Part shown: piece by piece, positions 1-7,163 of the stretch
How the letters are laid out: every line of letters begins with the position of its first letter
Position numbering within the stretch: position 1 is the first letter of the stretch
Source of the DNA: Acuticoccus sp051016205
Lineage (GTDB): Bacteria; Pseudomonadota; Alphaproteobacteria; Rhizobiales; Amorphaceae
DNA: 64,000 nucleotides
Reading direction: 5' to 3'
Assembly: GCA_051016205.1 (NCBI GenBank)
Contig: CP136534.1
Coordinates: forward strand, 2,976,001 to 3,040,000
Position numbers and translations under genes: made by a program
Notes under the pieces: model-generated
Told to the model about the DNA's origin: nothing
Databases searched by the model: none
What the model saw: only the letters and a program-made list of their open reading frames with translations

Positions 1-34
1 CTGTTGGGGCAAATGTGACCTGACAGCGCCCACC

Positions 35-529
35 ATGGCGTCCGCCATCGGCCTTGCGGTCCGCGCGCTTGTGTGGACCGCGGGGGCCATTGCCACACTG
101 TTGCTTCTGTCATCGCTCGTCATCACCGTCTACGCGGTGGTGATGCGCTACGTCTTCAACGCCCCGTTGCTATGGAGCGATGAGTTGACCGGCTACCTCC
201 TCGTCGCTCTCGTCATGCTGGGGGCTGCGGAGGCGTACAGGAAGGGCGACCACATTGGCGTTGACCTTCTCAGCAGCAAGGCAAAGGGCGGCCTGAAGCG
301 CCTTCTTGCAGGCTTTGCCCATGTGGCTGTCCTGGCGGTTTCGGTGGTGATTGGCTACAGCGCGTGGGAATCGGTCCTTTTCGCCCGCGCATTCGGCTCC
401 TTCTCCCCAGGCGCTTTGGAGATTGAAACCTGGATCCCCCAGGCACCGATGATCCTCGGTGCTGCCCTTCTGGGCGTGACCGCCCTTGCAAGGCTCCTTG
501 GCCTTTTGAAAGCCCCTGACGCCCCATGA
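35..529 (+). CDS. dctQ: TRAP transporter small permease (DctQ family)
   Basis: This is a 164-residue membrane protein with about four hydrophobic helices, which is the size and layout of DctQ. It carries the family-typical stretch 'VMRYVFNAPLLWSDEL' near residues 40-55. DctQ pairs with the large permease DctM in the inner membrane to import an organic acid delivered by a periplasmic binding protein. The 3' end overlaps the start of the DctM gene by 4 bp, so the two are co-translated. No clear Shine-Dalgarno sequence precedes the ATG. The binding-protein gene would be expected upstream, outside the window; the first 34 bases may hold its tail, but this cannot be shown. The substrate is unknown. 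Confidence 0.9.
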   Translation: MASAIGLAVRALVWTAGAIATLLLLSSLVITVYAVVMRYVFNAPLLWSDELTGYLLVALVMLGAAEAYRKGDHIGVDLLSSKAKGGLKRLLAGFAHVAVLAVSVVIGYSAWESVLFARAFGSFSPGALEIETWIPQAPMILGAALLGVTALARLLGLLKAPDAP

Positions 530-1809
530 TGATGCTCATCGTCTTTGCCGGGCTGATCGCGCTCCTCCTCACGGGCATTCCGATTTTTGCCGCGCTGGGG
601 CTTGCGGCAACAGCGATCCTCTTTCTTGCGGAAGGGTCCATCGGCAGCGTTGCCGACACCGTCTTTGCCCACCTCAACAAGCCTGTGCTGACGACAATTC
701 CTTTGTTCGTCTTCATGGCGCACGTGATGATCCGCGCGAAGGTGATCGACGACCTTTACGACATGGCCCACACGCTGATCGGCCATGTGCGCGGTGGCCT
801 TGGTATGGCAACGGTCCTGTCGTGCACAGTGTTTGCCGCCATTTCAGGCTCGTCCGTTGCGACGGCCCTGTCCATAGGCTCCACGGCCATCCCGCAAATG
901 CGCCGCTTCGGCTATCCTGAGCGTCACGCTTTGGGTGTGGTGGCGGCTGGCGGAACCCTCGGCATCCTGATCCCGCCTTCGGGGCCGATGATCCTTTATG
1001 CCATCGTCTCTGAGGTCTCCATCGGCGCCCTTTTCCTGGCAGGCATCGTGCCGGGACTGCTGCTTGCCACAGTGTTTTGCCTGTTTTGCATGGTGCAGGC
1101 CCGGGGCGAGACCCACGGGCGTGTCGCCTGGGCGGGCTTTCGCGCCGCCTGGAAGGCGGTGGGCCGGTCCATCTGGGCGGTGATGACGCCGCCTGTGGTG
1201 TTGGGCGGCATCTATTTCGGCATTTTTACCGCCACTGAGGCGGCGGCCGCAGGCTCCATCTACGCTCTGTTCGTGGCGGTGGTCATCTACCGCAATTTCG
1301 GCTTCAAGGACCTTTACGCGTGCGCCTATGCGGCCATGCGCACCTCGCTGATGGTGTTCATGATCATCGCCGGGGCGGCCATGTTCGGCCATGCCATCAC
1401 CATCATCCGCCTGCCTGTGGGGGTGACGGAGGCGGTGACGGCGCTGGGTCTGTCGCCGCTCGGCTTCATCATCGTGGTGATGGCGCTGATCTTCGTGATG
1501 GGCATGTTTTTCGAGGCAATCGCCATCATCTTGATCACGACGCCCATCCTGCTCCCGACGATGATCGCGCTCGACATCAACCTTGTCTGGTACGGCGTGT
1601 TGTTGATGATCAACCTTGAGCTTGCGATGATCACCCCGCCTGTGGGGATGAACCTGTTCGTCATCAAAGGCATCACCAACGCGCCTTTGGCCCAAGTGGT
1701 CCGCGGCGCCTTCCCGTTCGTCCTGTTGATGCTTGGCGGCCTTGCCCTTCTCGTTGCCGTCCCAGGCCTTGCCACGTGGCTCCCAACCTCAGCCGGCTTC
1801 GGCTCGTAG
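526..1809 (+). CDS. dctM: TRAP transporter large permease (DctM family)
   Basis: This 427-residue, strongly hydrophobic protein has the length and texture of DctM, the ion-coupled permease of tripartite transporters. Family motifs are visible: 'ISGSSVATALSIGS' near residue 108 and 'GILIPPSGPMILYAIVSE' near residue 147. Near the C-terminus 'ELAMITPPVGMNLFVIKG' is also diagnostic. The ATG overlaps the dctQ stop region by 4 bp. A reverse-strand gene converges on it from the right, with about 100 bp between the stop codons and no obvious terminator. The transported substrate, probably a carboxylate, cannot be deduced from the permease. Confidence 0.95.
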   Translation: MMMLIVFAGLIALLLTGIPIFAALGLAATAILFLAEGSIGSVADTVFAHLNKPVLTTIPLFVFMAHVMIRAKVIDDLYDMAHTLIGHVRGGLGMATVLSCTVFAAISGSSVATALSIGSTAIPQMRRFGYPERHALGVVAAGGTLGILIPPSGPMILYAIVSEVSIGALFLAGIVPGLLLATVFCLFCMVQARGETHGRVAWAGFRAAWKAVGRSIWAVMTPPVVLGGIYFGIFTATEAAAAGSIYALFVAVVIYRNFGFKDLYACAYAAMRTSLMVFMIIAGAAMFGHAITIIRLPVGVTEAVTALGLSPLGFIIVVMALIFVMGMFFEAIAIILITTPILLPTMIALDINLVWYGVLLMINLELAMITPPVGMNLFVIKGITNAPLAQVVRGAFPFVLLMLGGLALLVAVPGLATWLPTSAGFGS

Positions 1810-1911
1810 TGGATGACAACCCATCCGCCTCCCATCACCTTCCTTTGGCGAGATGGATCAAGGCGGAAGATGTTGGCACCGCCCCAGCGGCCGTGCCGCA
1901 AGGCACACCGC

Positions 1912-2808
1912 CTAAAATCCAAGCCCCAGATGATGCAGCACATCCTTCTGGAAGGCGGCCAAAGGCCCGTCGTCCACAAGATCATGGGGCGTGAAGGCGT
2001 CGCTGAGAGAAAACCCGGCGCGGTTGGCGGCAAGGCGACGGTCGGCGGTCCGTTCGATGATGTGGGCGGCGTGGAAGGCGGTCGAGGCGGTGGTGGACAG
2101 GTCATTCATCCCATTGAGGCCTTCGCGCCCCATCATGGCGACGGGTTCCGGGCACTGGGCAAGGGCCCGTGCGGTCATCCTTTCACCAAGAGCACCCACG
2201 TGGGCACTGAGGAGATGGGCAGCGCCAGGCCCGCCGTCGGGCACGAAGGCATTGCCCGCGTGGTGGACGAGGGAGACCATGACCGCAGGCCCCAGCGGTG
2301 CGTTCCTTGCCAATTCGATGGTGCCCGCAATGGCTGCAACACAGAAGGAGTGGGCGGCAAGGGACGGGGGCGGATCGCCATGGTCCTCCGCCGGACAGGG
2401 CTGGCGCGTCAAAAGCTGTGCAAATGGCGGCGCTTCGTTCAGGAAGGGTTCGCCGACGGCAAGGACTTCAAGGGGCTCTTCGAGAAAACCTGCAAGGGCG
2501 CCGAGGGATCGCCCGGCCGCCTCACGGTAGATCATGCGCTTGTCGTCGTCTTCAACACCTGCATCGGTGAGCGTTGGCCCGTCCACCGCGCCAAGAACGG
2601 TGTGGGCGGCAGCAAAAGCAACAAGGCTTGTCGCCACTGATTCGGGGTCCTCGCCCACACAAAGCCGCGACCAGGCGGTGAGGAAGGCGGCATCGGCAAG
2701 GCTCTGTCCGTCCGCTCTGGCGGAGCGCACGCGCTTCAACGCTGCAATATCGGCGAAGTAGGCTGGTGCTGTGTCCGGAAGGGGCCCGAGCATCTGTCCA
2801 ATCATCAC
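1912..2808 (-). CDS. hypothetical protein, unknown family
   Basis: I do not recognise this 298-residue protein. It is alanine- and leucine-rich, looks mostly alpha-helical and soluble, and has no signal peptide or membrane segment. Conspicuous spots are 'VSLVHHAGNAFVPDGGPGAAH' near residue 185 and 'AFHAAHIIERTADRRLAANRAG' near residue 245. The His/Asp/Gly-rich part is vaguely like ADP-ribosylglycohydrolase active-site segments, but too weakly for a call. The first codon is GTG, followed directly by an ATG; no strong ribosome-binding site decides the start. It stands alone, convergent with dctM and divergent from usg. Third-position GC is high, as in its neighbours, which supports real coding. 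Confidence 0.7.
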   Translation of the reverse strand: MMIGQMLGPLPDTAPAYFADIAALKRVRSARADGQSLADAAFLTAWSRLCVGEDPESVATSLVAFAAAHTVLGAVDGPTLTDAGVEDDDKRMIYREAAGRSLGALAGFLEEPLEVLAVGEPFLNEAPPFAQLLTRQPCPAEDHGDPPPSLAAHSFCVAAIAGTIELARNAPLGPAVMVSLVHHAGNAFVPDGGPGAAHLLSAHVGALGERMTARALAQCPEPVAMMGREGLNGMNDLSTTASTAFHAAHIIERTADRRLAANRAGFSLSDAFTPHDLVDDGPLAAFQKDVLHHLGLGF

Positions 2809-3219
2809 GGTTTGATGAGGCGCGGTTGACGTCTGGGTAGCCGGTTTGAGGGCGGATCACAATCGGGCTCCCAAGGGGGCTGGGACGGCAGCTGCGCGCA
2901 AAAGTCACAAGCCCCGCGACAGGTTTTCGGGCGCGTCGAGGGGCGGCAGAAGCCACGAACCGGTGCTCATCGTCCGTGCAGGAAGACCGCAATGATGGGG
3001 CAGGGGCAGCGGGCGTTATCAGGGTTTGTGCCTGCAGATGCGCCAGGTGGCGCCTGCCAAATCGGCAAGAGTTCGGCATGCTTTGGGCGATCGATTAGCA
3101 GTCCTGCGGGCATGCTGCTAAGCTAAGCTGTTGTAAGGATTGCGTTCTTTTCCTTAGCCGACTTGCATTGTTCGATGACCGTGGCAGACTTCTGCATGCA
3201 ATGTCATGCGGAGGCCATC
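2809..3219. other. non-coding divergent intergenic region
   Basis: About 410 bp lie between the unknown reverse-strand gene and usg and should hold both promoters. The only structure I can see is a short hairpin at 3040-3053 (GCGCC-AGGT-GGCGC). No convincing gene, tRNA or repeat is present. An in-frame TTG at 3163 would lengthen usg by 19 residues, but that extension is Cys/Met-rich and unlike the family. Confidence 0.5.
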
Positions 3220-3483
3220 ATGTCATCGTGTCTTGAGCGGCAGCTTGCCGGCTACAGCCTGACCACCGCGGAAATCCTCTACCGGATGCCCGATCACCCA
3301 GGTTTGTTGCAAACCTACGTCTGGCAGGACTACGACCAGGCGCCCGATTTTCCTGTGCTGGAAACGTTCTTGGCTTTCTGGCGGCGGGAGATCGAAGGTC
3401 CTCTCCACTCTGTGAATGTGGCCTGCCGTAGGCTGATCGCACCAAGCGAGTACAGGACGCTAAAGTTCCAGTACCGCCACTAG
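3220..3483 (+). CDS. usg: Usg family protein
   Basis: This small, 87-residue protein matches the conserved alphaproteobacterial Usg family. The core 'LAGYSLTTAEILYRMPDHP' is followed by 'LLQTYVWQDYD' and 'EIEGPLHSV'. Usg is named for its position next to other genes in related bacteria and its biochemical function is not known. The start is set at 3220: GGAG lies six bases upstream, and the family N-terminus begins a few residues before the LAGY motif. Upstream in-frame starts (3163, 3175, 3196) would add a Cys-rich tail not expected in the family. The last residues diverge from the usual sequence. Confidence 0.88.
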   Translation: MSSCLERQLAGYSLTTAEILYRMPDHPGLLQTYVWQDYDQAPDFPVLETFLAFWRREIEGPLHSVNVACRRLIAPSEYRTLKFQYRH

Positions 3484-3560
3484 GGCGTTTCGATTGGCGT
3501 GGAATCATGACGAACAGGACGAAACCGCCCAAGAGTCCGAGTCTGGGGCGATCTCTCCTC

Positions 3561-3582
3561 GACCAAGTGGTTCCATTTGGTC
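3561..3582. repeat. palindromic repeat element, copy 1
   Basis: An 8-bp inverted repeat (GACCAAGT / ATTTGGTC, one G-T pair) encloses a GGTTCC loop. The same plan (purine-rich arm, NNTTCC loop, mirrored arm, then C/G-GAA) recurs about 100 bp downstream at 3663-3690. The two look like members of one dispersed palindrome family. No coding sequence covers the stretch. Confidence 0.55.
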
Positions 3583-3662
3583 CGAAAGCACCCTAGAGCC
3601 CATCCTGCGCTCAAGTGGGTGCAGACAAGACTCTCTAAACTCTTGATTTAGCGAGGCTTTGC

Positions 3663-3690
3663 CCCGATCAGATCATTCCATCTGATCGGG
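3663..3690. repeat. palindromic repeat element, copy 2
   Basis: A perfect 11-bp inverted repeat (CCCGATCAGAT / ATCTGATCGGG) flanks a CATTCC loop, followed by GAA. It shares loop and tail pattern with the hairpin at 3561-3582. It has no T-tract and is not next to a stop codon, so it is not a simple terminator. Confidence 0.65.
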
Positions 3691-3712
3691 AACCTCACCA
3701 AAGGCGCGATCC

Positions 3713-3749
3713 GCGCGGTTTGGATCAATCCAAACACTTGAAACCGCGC
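3713..3749. repeat. nested inverted repeats
   Basis: The outer arms GCGCGGTTT (3713-3721) and AAACCGCGC (3741-3749) are a perfect 9-bp inverted repeat. An inner palindrome TTTGGAT-CA-ATCCAAA overlaps the left arm, so two alternative hairpins are possible. The rest of the non-coding stretch 3484-4101 shows no gene; short reading frames in it have no family resemblance and poor codon usage. Confidence 0.5.
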
Positions 3750-4101
3750 TCCTATCGAAGCCTGGCAGATCTGGCGCATGTCCTCTTCGCGCGATCCGCT
3801 ACAGACCGCGCAGGACATGATTTACACCTTTGACTTTAGGCGGTTTCGGCTCGAGCGGCTCCCTCTAAACCCAAGCCAATCCGGATGACCCTTGAACGGA
3901 GGCTGAGGGCAGCGCACATCCCGTGCGTCTAGGTTCAACGCCCTTGGCGCTGGCCAAACCGCTGGGCGGCGTTTGGCACGAAACGCGACAGCAAGGCTTG
4001 CACCTTTCTCCATAGACGCAACGGGCTGGCGGTCTGGCGCGTTCCCACCTATACCGGCGCAGATAAGCGCCGTTAGCGGCTGACCTACAAAAGGCCTTTC
4101 G

Positions 4102-4476
4102 ATGACGATCTACTATCGCGAGCACCCGACGATGTTTGCCGACGAGCCGGGCCGTTTCATCCTCGCCTGCCTTTTGGTGCCCCTCATTATCGGCATCTTC
4201 TGGCTTGGGTGGTGGTACCTTGTGAACCGCTCCACGGTTGTCACCGTGGATGATGAGCGCATCACCTTGCGCCGGGGTATCTTCAGCAAGGAAAACATCG
4301 AGGTGGAGATGCGCTCCATCCGCACTGTGCGCGTGGACCAATCCTTCGTGGACCGCATTTTCAACTGCGGGATCTTGAAGGTTTATACGGCCGGCGACGT
4401 GCCCGACATCAACCAGGGTGGCCTGCCCGATCCTGACCGCCTGCGCACCTCGCTGCGTTCCGCTCGCGGCGAATGA
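4102..4476 (+). CDS. PH-domain membrane protein (YdbS/bPH2-like), copy 1
   Basis: This 124-residue protein has a short N-terminal segment ('EHPTMFADEPGRF'), a hydrophobic hairpin or helix at residues 18-40, and then a bacterial PH-like domain. The domain reads 'TVDDERITLRRGIFSKENIEVEMRSIRTVRVDQSFVDRIF', typical of the bPH_2 (DUF304, YdbS) family. The domain faces the membrane surface; its ligand and role are unknown. Its neighbour at 4517 is a clear tandem duplicate, with identical blocks such as 'SFVDRIFNCGILK' versus 'TFVDRIFNCGILK'. An AAAAGG upstream of the ATG can act as ribosome-binding site. Confidence 0.85.
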   Translation: MTIYYREHPTMFADEPGRFILACLLVPLIIGIFWLGWWYLVNRSTVVTVDDERITLRRGIFSKENIEVEMRSIRTVRVDQSFVDRIFNCGILKVYTAGDVPDINQGGLPDPDRLRTSLRSARGE

Positions 4477-4516
4477 TCGCCCATCCCCTTCCAGAACGTA
4501 AGGCATACGCGCGCCC

Positions 4517-4909
4517 ATGGTCGACGAAGCCCCCTCCAATCCCCGCCAGCACGCCGAGTATGACGAGCACCCCAAAATGTTCGCCGATGAGCCCGGCAAG
4601 TTCCTTCTCGCGGTCCTTCTCATTCCCATTGGGGTGGGGATCGTTTGGCTGATTTGGTGGTACATCACCGTGCGCTGTACCCGCCTCACGGTGGGGAACG
4701 ACAGGGTGCTTTTGTCCCGTGGGGTGTTCAACAAGGAGCGCATGGAGATCGAGCTTGAATCCATCCGCACCGTGCAGATCGACCAGACCTTCGTGGACCG
4801 CATCTTCAATTGCGGGATCTTGAAGATCTACACCGCGGGTGACACGCCCGAGCTGGTGCAGCCGGGCCTTCCTGACCCCGCCCGTCTGCGCGCCAGCCTG
4901 CGCAGCTAA
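4517..4909 (+). CDS. PH-domain membrane protein (YdbS/bPH2-like), copy 2
   Basis: This 130-residue paralogue of the preceding gene lies 40 bp downstream. The layout is the same: 'EHPKMFADEPGKF', a hydrophobic span ('FLLAVLLIPIGVGIVWLIWWY'), then a PH-like domain with 'IELESIRTVQIDQTFVDRIFNCGILKIYTAGDTPE'. It has about ten extra N-terminal residues. Conservation is highest in the 'SIRTVxxDQxFVDRIFNCGILKxYTAGD' part, so both copies probably keep the fold. It is followed after 15 bp by a methyltransferase gene, so the two PH genes and two methyltransferase genes probably form one transcript. Confidence 0.85.
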   Translation: MVDEAPSNPRQHAEYDEHPKMFADEPGKFLLAVLLIPIGVGIVWLIWWYITVRCTRLTVGNDRVLLSRGVFNKERMEIELESIRTVQIDQTFVDRIFNCGILKIYTAGDTPELVQPGLPDPARLRASLRS

Positions 4910-4924
4910 GACGGTGCTGGACGT

Positions 4925-5428
4925 ATGGGGCGCCGCGTGAGCCGGCTTGACGTCTTCATTGCCCGCATGCAGGCGCAAAAGGCGTTCCTGGAGGACGTGG
5001 CGAGCCGCATTGCCGGCATCGATGGCCCCGTCCTTGAGCTGGGTCTTGGCAACGGGCGCACGTTCGACCACCTGCGCGAGATTTTGCCAGAGCGGGAGAT
5101 CTTCGTGTTCGACCGCTCCGTCACTGCCCATCCTGCCTCCATCCCCGATGGCGAGCACATGATCATTGGTGAAATCCGTGACACGCTGGCCTTTTGCGCG
5201 CCGCGGGTGAAGCGCCTTGCCGCCCTTGTCCATTGCGACCTTGGCAGCGGCGACCCGACGGCAGACCTTGCCAAGTGCGCATGGCTGTCGCCCATGGTGG
5301 CAGAGCGCACCGCCCCGGGCGGCTTTGTTGCCACAGGCATTGCCCTGGAGATGGACGGCTTTACCGAAGAGCCCCGCTCTGCCGATGCCGTCAAGGGCAA
5401 CTACCGCCTCTACCGCAAGGCCGGTTAG
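4925..5428 (+). CDS. small SAM-dependent methyltransferase, copy 1
   Basis: This 167-residue Rossmann-fold protein has the SAM-binding motif I 'VLELGLGNGRTFDHLRE' near residue 36 and an acidic 'EIFVFDRSV' (motif II) near residue 58. It fits the short class I methyltransferase family (Methyltransf_17 type) common in alphaproteobacteria, whose substrate is unknown. The ATG at 4925 is used here, but GTG at 4937 begins 'VSRLD', the same first residues as the downstream copy, and may be the true start. It has no metal-binding or membrane segments. The next gene is a diverged tandem duplicate. Confidence 0.82.
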   Translation: MGRRVSRLDVFIARMQAQKAFLEDVASRIAGIDGPVLELGLGNGRTFDHLREILPEREIFVFDRSVTAHPASIPDGEHMIIGEIRDTLAFCAPRVKRLAALVHCDLGSGDPTADLAKCAWLSPMVAERTAPGGFVATGIALEMDGFTEEPRSADAVKGNYRLYRKAG

Positions 5429-5442
5429 GCACGGGCCGACCG

Positions 5443-5934
5443 GTGAGCCGGCTCGACAGCTTTATTCGCAGAATGAGCGCCCAGCGCCTCCTTCTCAACG
5501 CTGCGGCGGTGCGTGTGGCGGATATTGAAGGGCCCGTCATCGATCTGGGCATCGGGGCAGGGCGCACGTACGACCATTTGTGCGCACTTTTTCCCGATCG
5601 CGACGTGTTTGCCTTCGACACCCACCTGCAAAGCGCGCTCAGCGTTTTGCCGCCGCCTCGGCGCATGGTGGTGGGCGATATTCGCCAGACCCTGCCGTAC
5701 GCTTTGCCGCGACTTGGGGCCCGCGCGGCCCTCATCCACAACGACCTTGGCTCCGCCGATCCTGTGGGCAACACAGCCCTTGCCCATTGGCTCGCGCCTG
5801 CCATCCTTGCCATTGCCCATCCGAACGCCATCGTTGTGACAAGTTTTTTGCTTCCCTTTGCGAGCGCCGTAAGCCTGCCTTTGCCTGAAGGCGTGCGGCC
5901 GGGCCGCTACCACATGCAGCAGCTCACGGTTTGA
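5443..5934 (+). CDS. small SAM-dependent methyltransferase, copy 2
   Basis: This is a 163-residue paralogue of the previous gene. It begins at GTG 5443 ('VSRLDSFIRRMSAQ'), matching the 'VSRLDVFIARMQAQ' of copy 1. Motif I is 'VIDLGIGAGRTYDHL' and motif II region is 'DVFAFDTHL'; 'LIHNDLGSADP' matches 'LVHCDLGSGDP' of copy 1. Copies share the fold but differ at many positions, so the duplication is old. Only 14 bp separate the genes. Longer in-frame extensions upstream would overlap copy 1 and read as nonsense. Confidence 0.82.
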   Translation: MSRLDSFIRRMSAQRLLLNAAAVRVADIEGPVIDLGIGAGRTYDHLCALFPDRDVFAFDTHLQSALSVLPPPRRMVVGDIRQTLPYALPRLGARAALIHNDLGSADPVGNTALAHWLAPAILAIAHPNAIVVTSFLLPFASAVSLPLPEGVRPGRYHMQQLTV

Positions 5935-5977
5935 CGATCGGCCTCTAGCGTGGCATTCGCGCCGCGGGCCAGCGTGA

Positions 5978-6868
5978 ATGGGCCCTTTGAAGCGGAGAAA
6001 GAGTTTGGCGTCTCGAGCTTTCTTTCGCTGCCGCGCGTGCGGAGAGCCGGTGGTGGCTAGCGCCTATCGCTGCCCTGTCTGCGGCATCGATTTTCCCACC
6101 GGCACGCCAGGTGCGCCCAAGGCGCCCCACTCGCCTGCCGAGGTCACACCCGACGGCGCGTCGAAAAAGCCTGCCGTGGACATGCCCTCCCTTGCCGAAC
6201 AGCTTGAGGACGAATTGTCCATCGTGCCCGAAGGCGCTGGCCGCGAGCCCCGTTTTTCCGGCACTGAGACCCCGTCCGAGGACGATCGGCGCGACCCTGT
6301 CATGGAGGACGTGGAGTTCGAGGAAGAGCCTGCCCCCCATCCACGCCTGAAGCGCCGCGCCAATGGCGAGCGGCGTCGACGGGAGGCCAGCGGTGCCGAG
6401 CTTGCCGTCTCCCCCTCACGTGCCCGCGAGAGTGCCGTCGTTGCGGTGGAAGACGAGGCGCGGGAAGTGGCGCCCGCCCGCTCCCGCAACGTTGCTGCCG
6501 GTGTCACGGGGACGGCGTTTTCCGGCCTCGTGGTGCTGTTGTTGATCGGCGCAGGCGTGTGGTGGCTTGAAACCAACGATCACGCCAATTTCGGCATTTT
6601 CGAGCGGATTGCAGCGCCCCTCCAGCAAGCGCCAAGCCCCATCTTCGTGCGTGCCGAGGACGATTGGGTCACGATCCCGCCAGAGACCTCGGACGTCAGG
6701 GTCAATGCCACGGGGCCCTTCAGGGTCAGGATCGACGGCACCGTCTTCACCGTCGACGGTGGCCAGTCTGTCCGGCTGCCTCTGTCGGCGGGGTCGCAGG
6801 TGGCTGTAAAGGCGATCCGTGAGGGAACCGTCGAGGTGGTTCCTGGCGAGCGGCTGACCGGCGGGTAG
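5978..6868 (+). CDS. zinc-ribbon, single-pass membrane protein of unknown function
   Basis: This 296-residue protein has an N-terminal zinc ribbon with two Cys pairs ('CRACGEP' and 'CPVCGI', residues 14-37). A long acidic, proline-rich linker follows (about residues 40-165), then one membrane helix ('GTAFSGLVVLLLIGAGVWWL', about 175-195). A small C-terminal domain rich in beta strands follows (about 225-290, 'VRVNATGPFRVRIDGTVFTV'). The zinc ribbon would be cytoplasmic and the beta domain periplasmic. The start is uncertain: ATG 5978 has a poor ribosome site, while TTG 6005 has GGAG seven bases upstream and still keeps the ribbon. It follows the PH/methyltransferase pairs on the same strand. 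Confidence 0.75.
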   Translation: MGPLKRRKSLASRAFFRCRACGEPVVASAYRCPVCGIDFPTGTPGAPKAPHSPAEVTPDGASKKPAVDMPSLAEQLEDELSIVPEGAGREPRFSGTETPSEDDRRDPVMEDVEFEEEPAPHPRLKRRANGERRRREASGAELAVSPSRARESAVVAVEDEAREVAPARSRNVAAGVTGTAFSGLVVLLLIGAGVWWLETNDHANFGIFERIAAPLQQAPSPIFVRAEDDWVTIPPETSDVRVNATGPFRVRIDGTVFTVDGGQSVRLPLSAGSQVAVKAIREGTVEVVPGERLTGG

Positions 6869-7024
6869 GTTTTTCCAGCGTCTCACCAAACGCTGACGCC
6901 GTTGAGGGCAGTGCTAAGCCCTTTCGCCGTGTTTCCACTGTCCCGCTCGCTAAAGGGTACCCGCCCCAACCCACGCCTACCGCGTAACAAGCTGGGCGGT
7001 TGTCCAGTTGGTCGCAAAGAATGG

Positions 7025-7049
7025 GAAAGCCCGCAATTTGCGGGCTTTC
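7025..7049. terminator. perfect hairpin, probable bidirectional terminator
   Basis: GAAAGCCCGCAA and TTGCGGGCTTTC form a perfect 12-bp inverted repeat around one base, realistically a 10-11 bp stem with a small loop. A-rich and T-rich flanks make it symmetrical. It lies between the forward zinc-ribbon gene and the reverse gene ending at 7164, so it can stop transcription from both sides. The rest of 6869-7163 shows no gene. Confidence 0.75.
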
Positions 7050-7163
7050 TTGGTATGTCAGGCGTCGTGTCTTCAATGTACTGCCAGAGAAGCTCGTCGG
7101 GCGCTCGGGCCTTCCTGAGCAGGCGCCGCCGGCAGTCAGCCCGGCTGACTTGCCGTGGACCGT

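Noticed and set aside
844..1695. 283-residue reverse reading frame
   Set aside because: His/Asp/Arg-rich antisense of dctM; no plausible fold.
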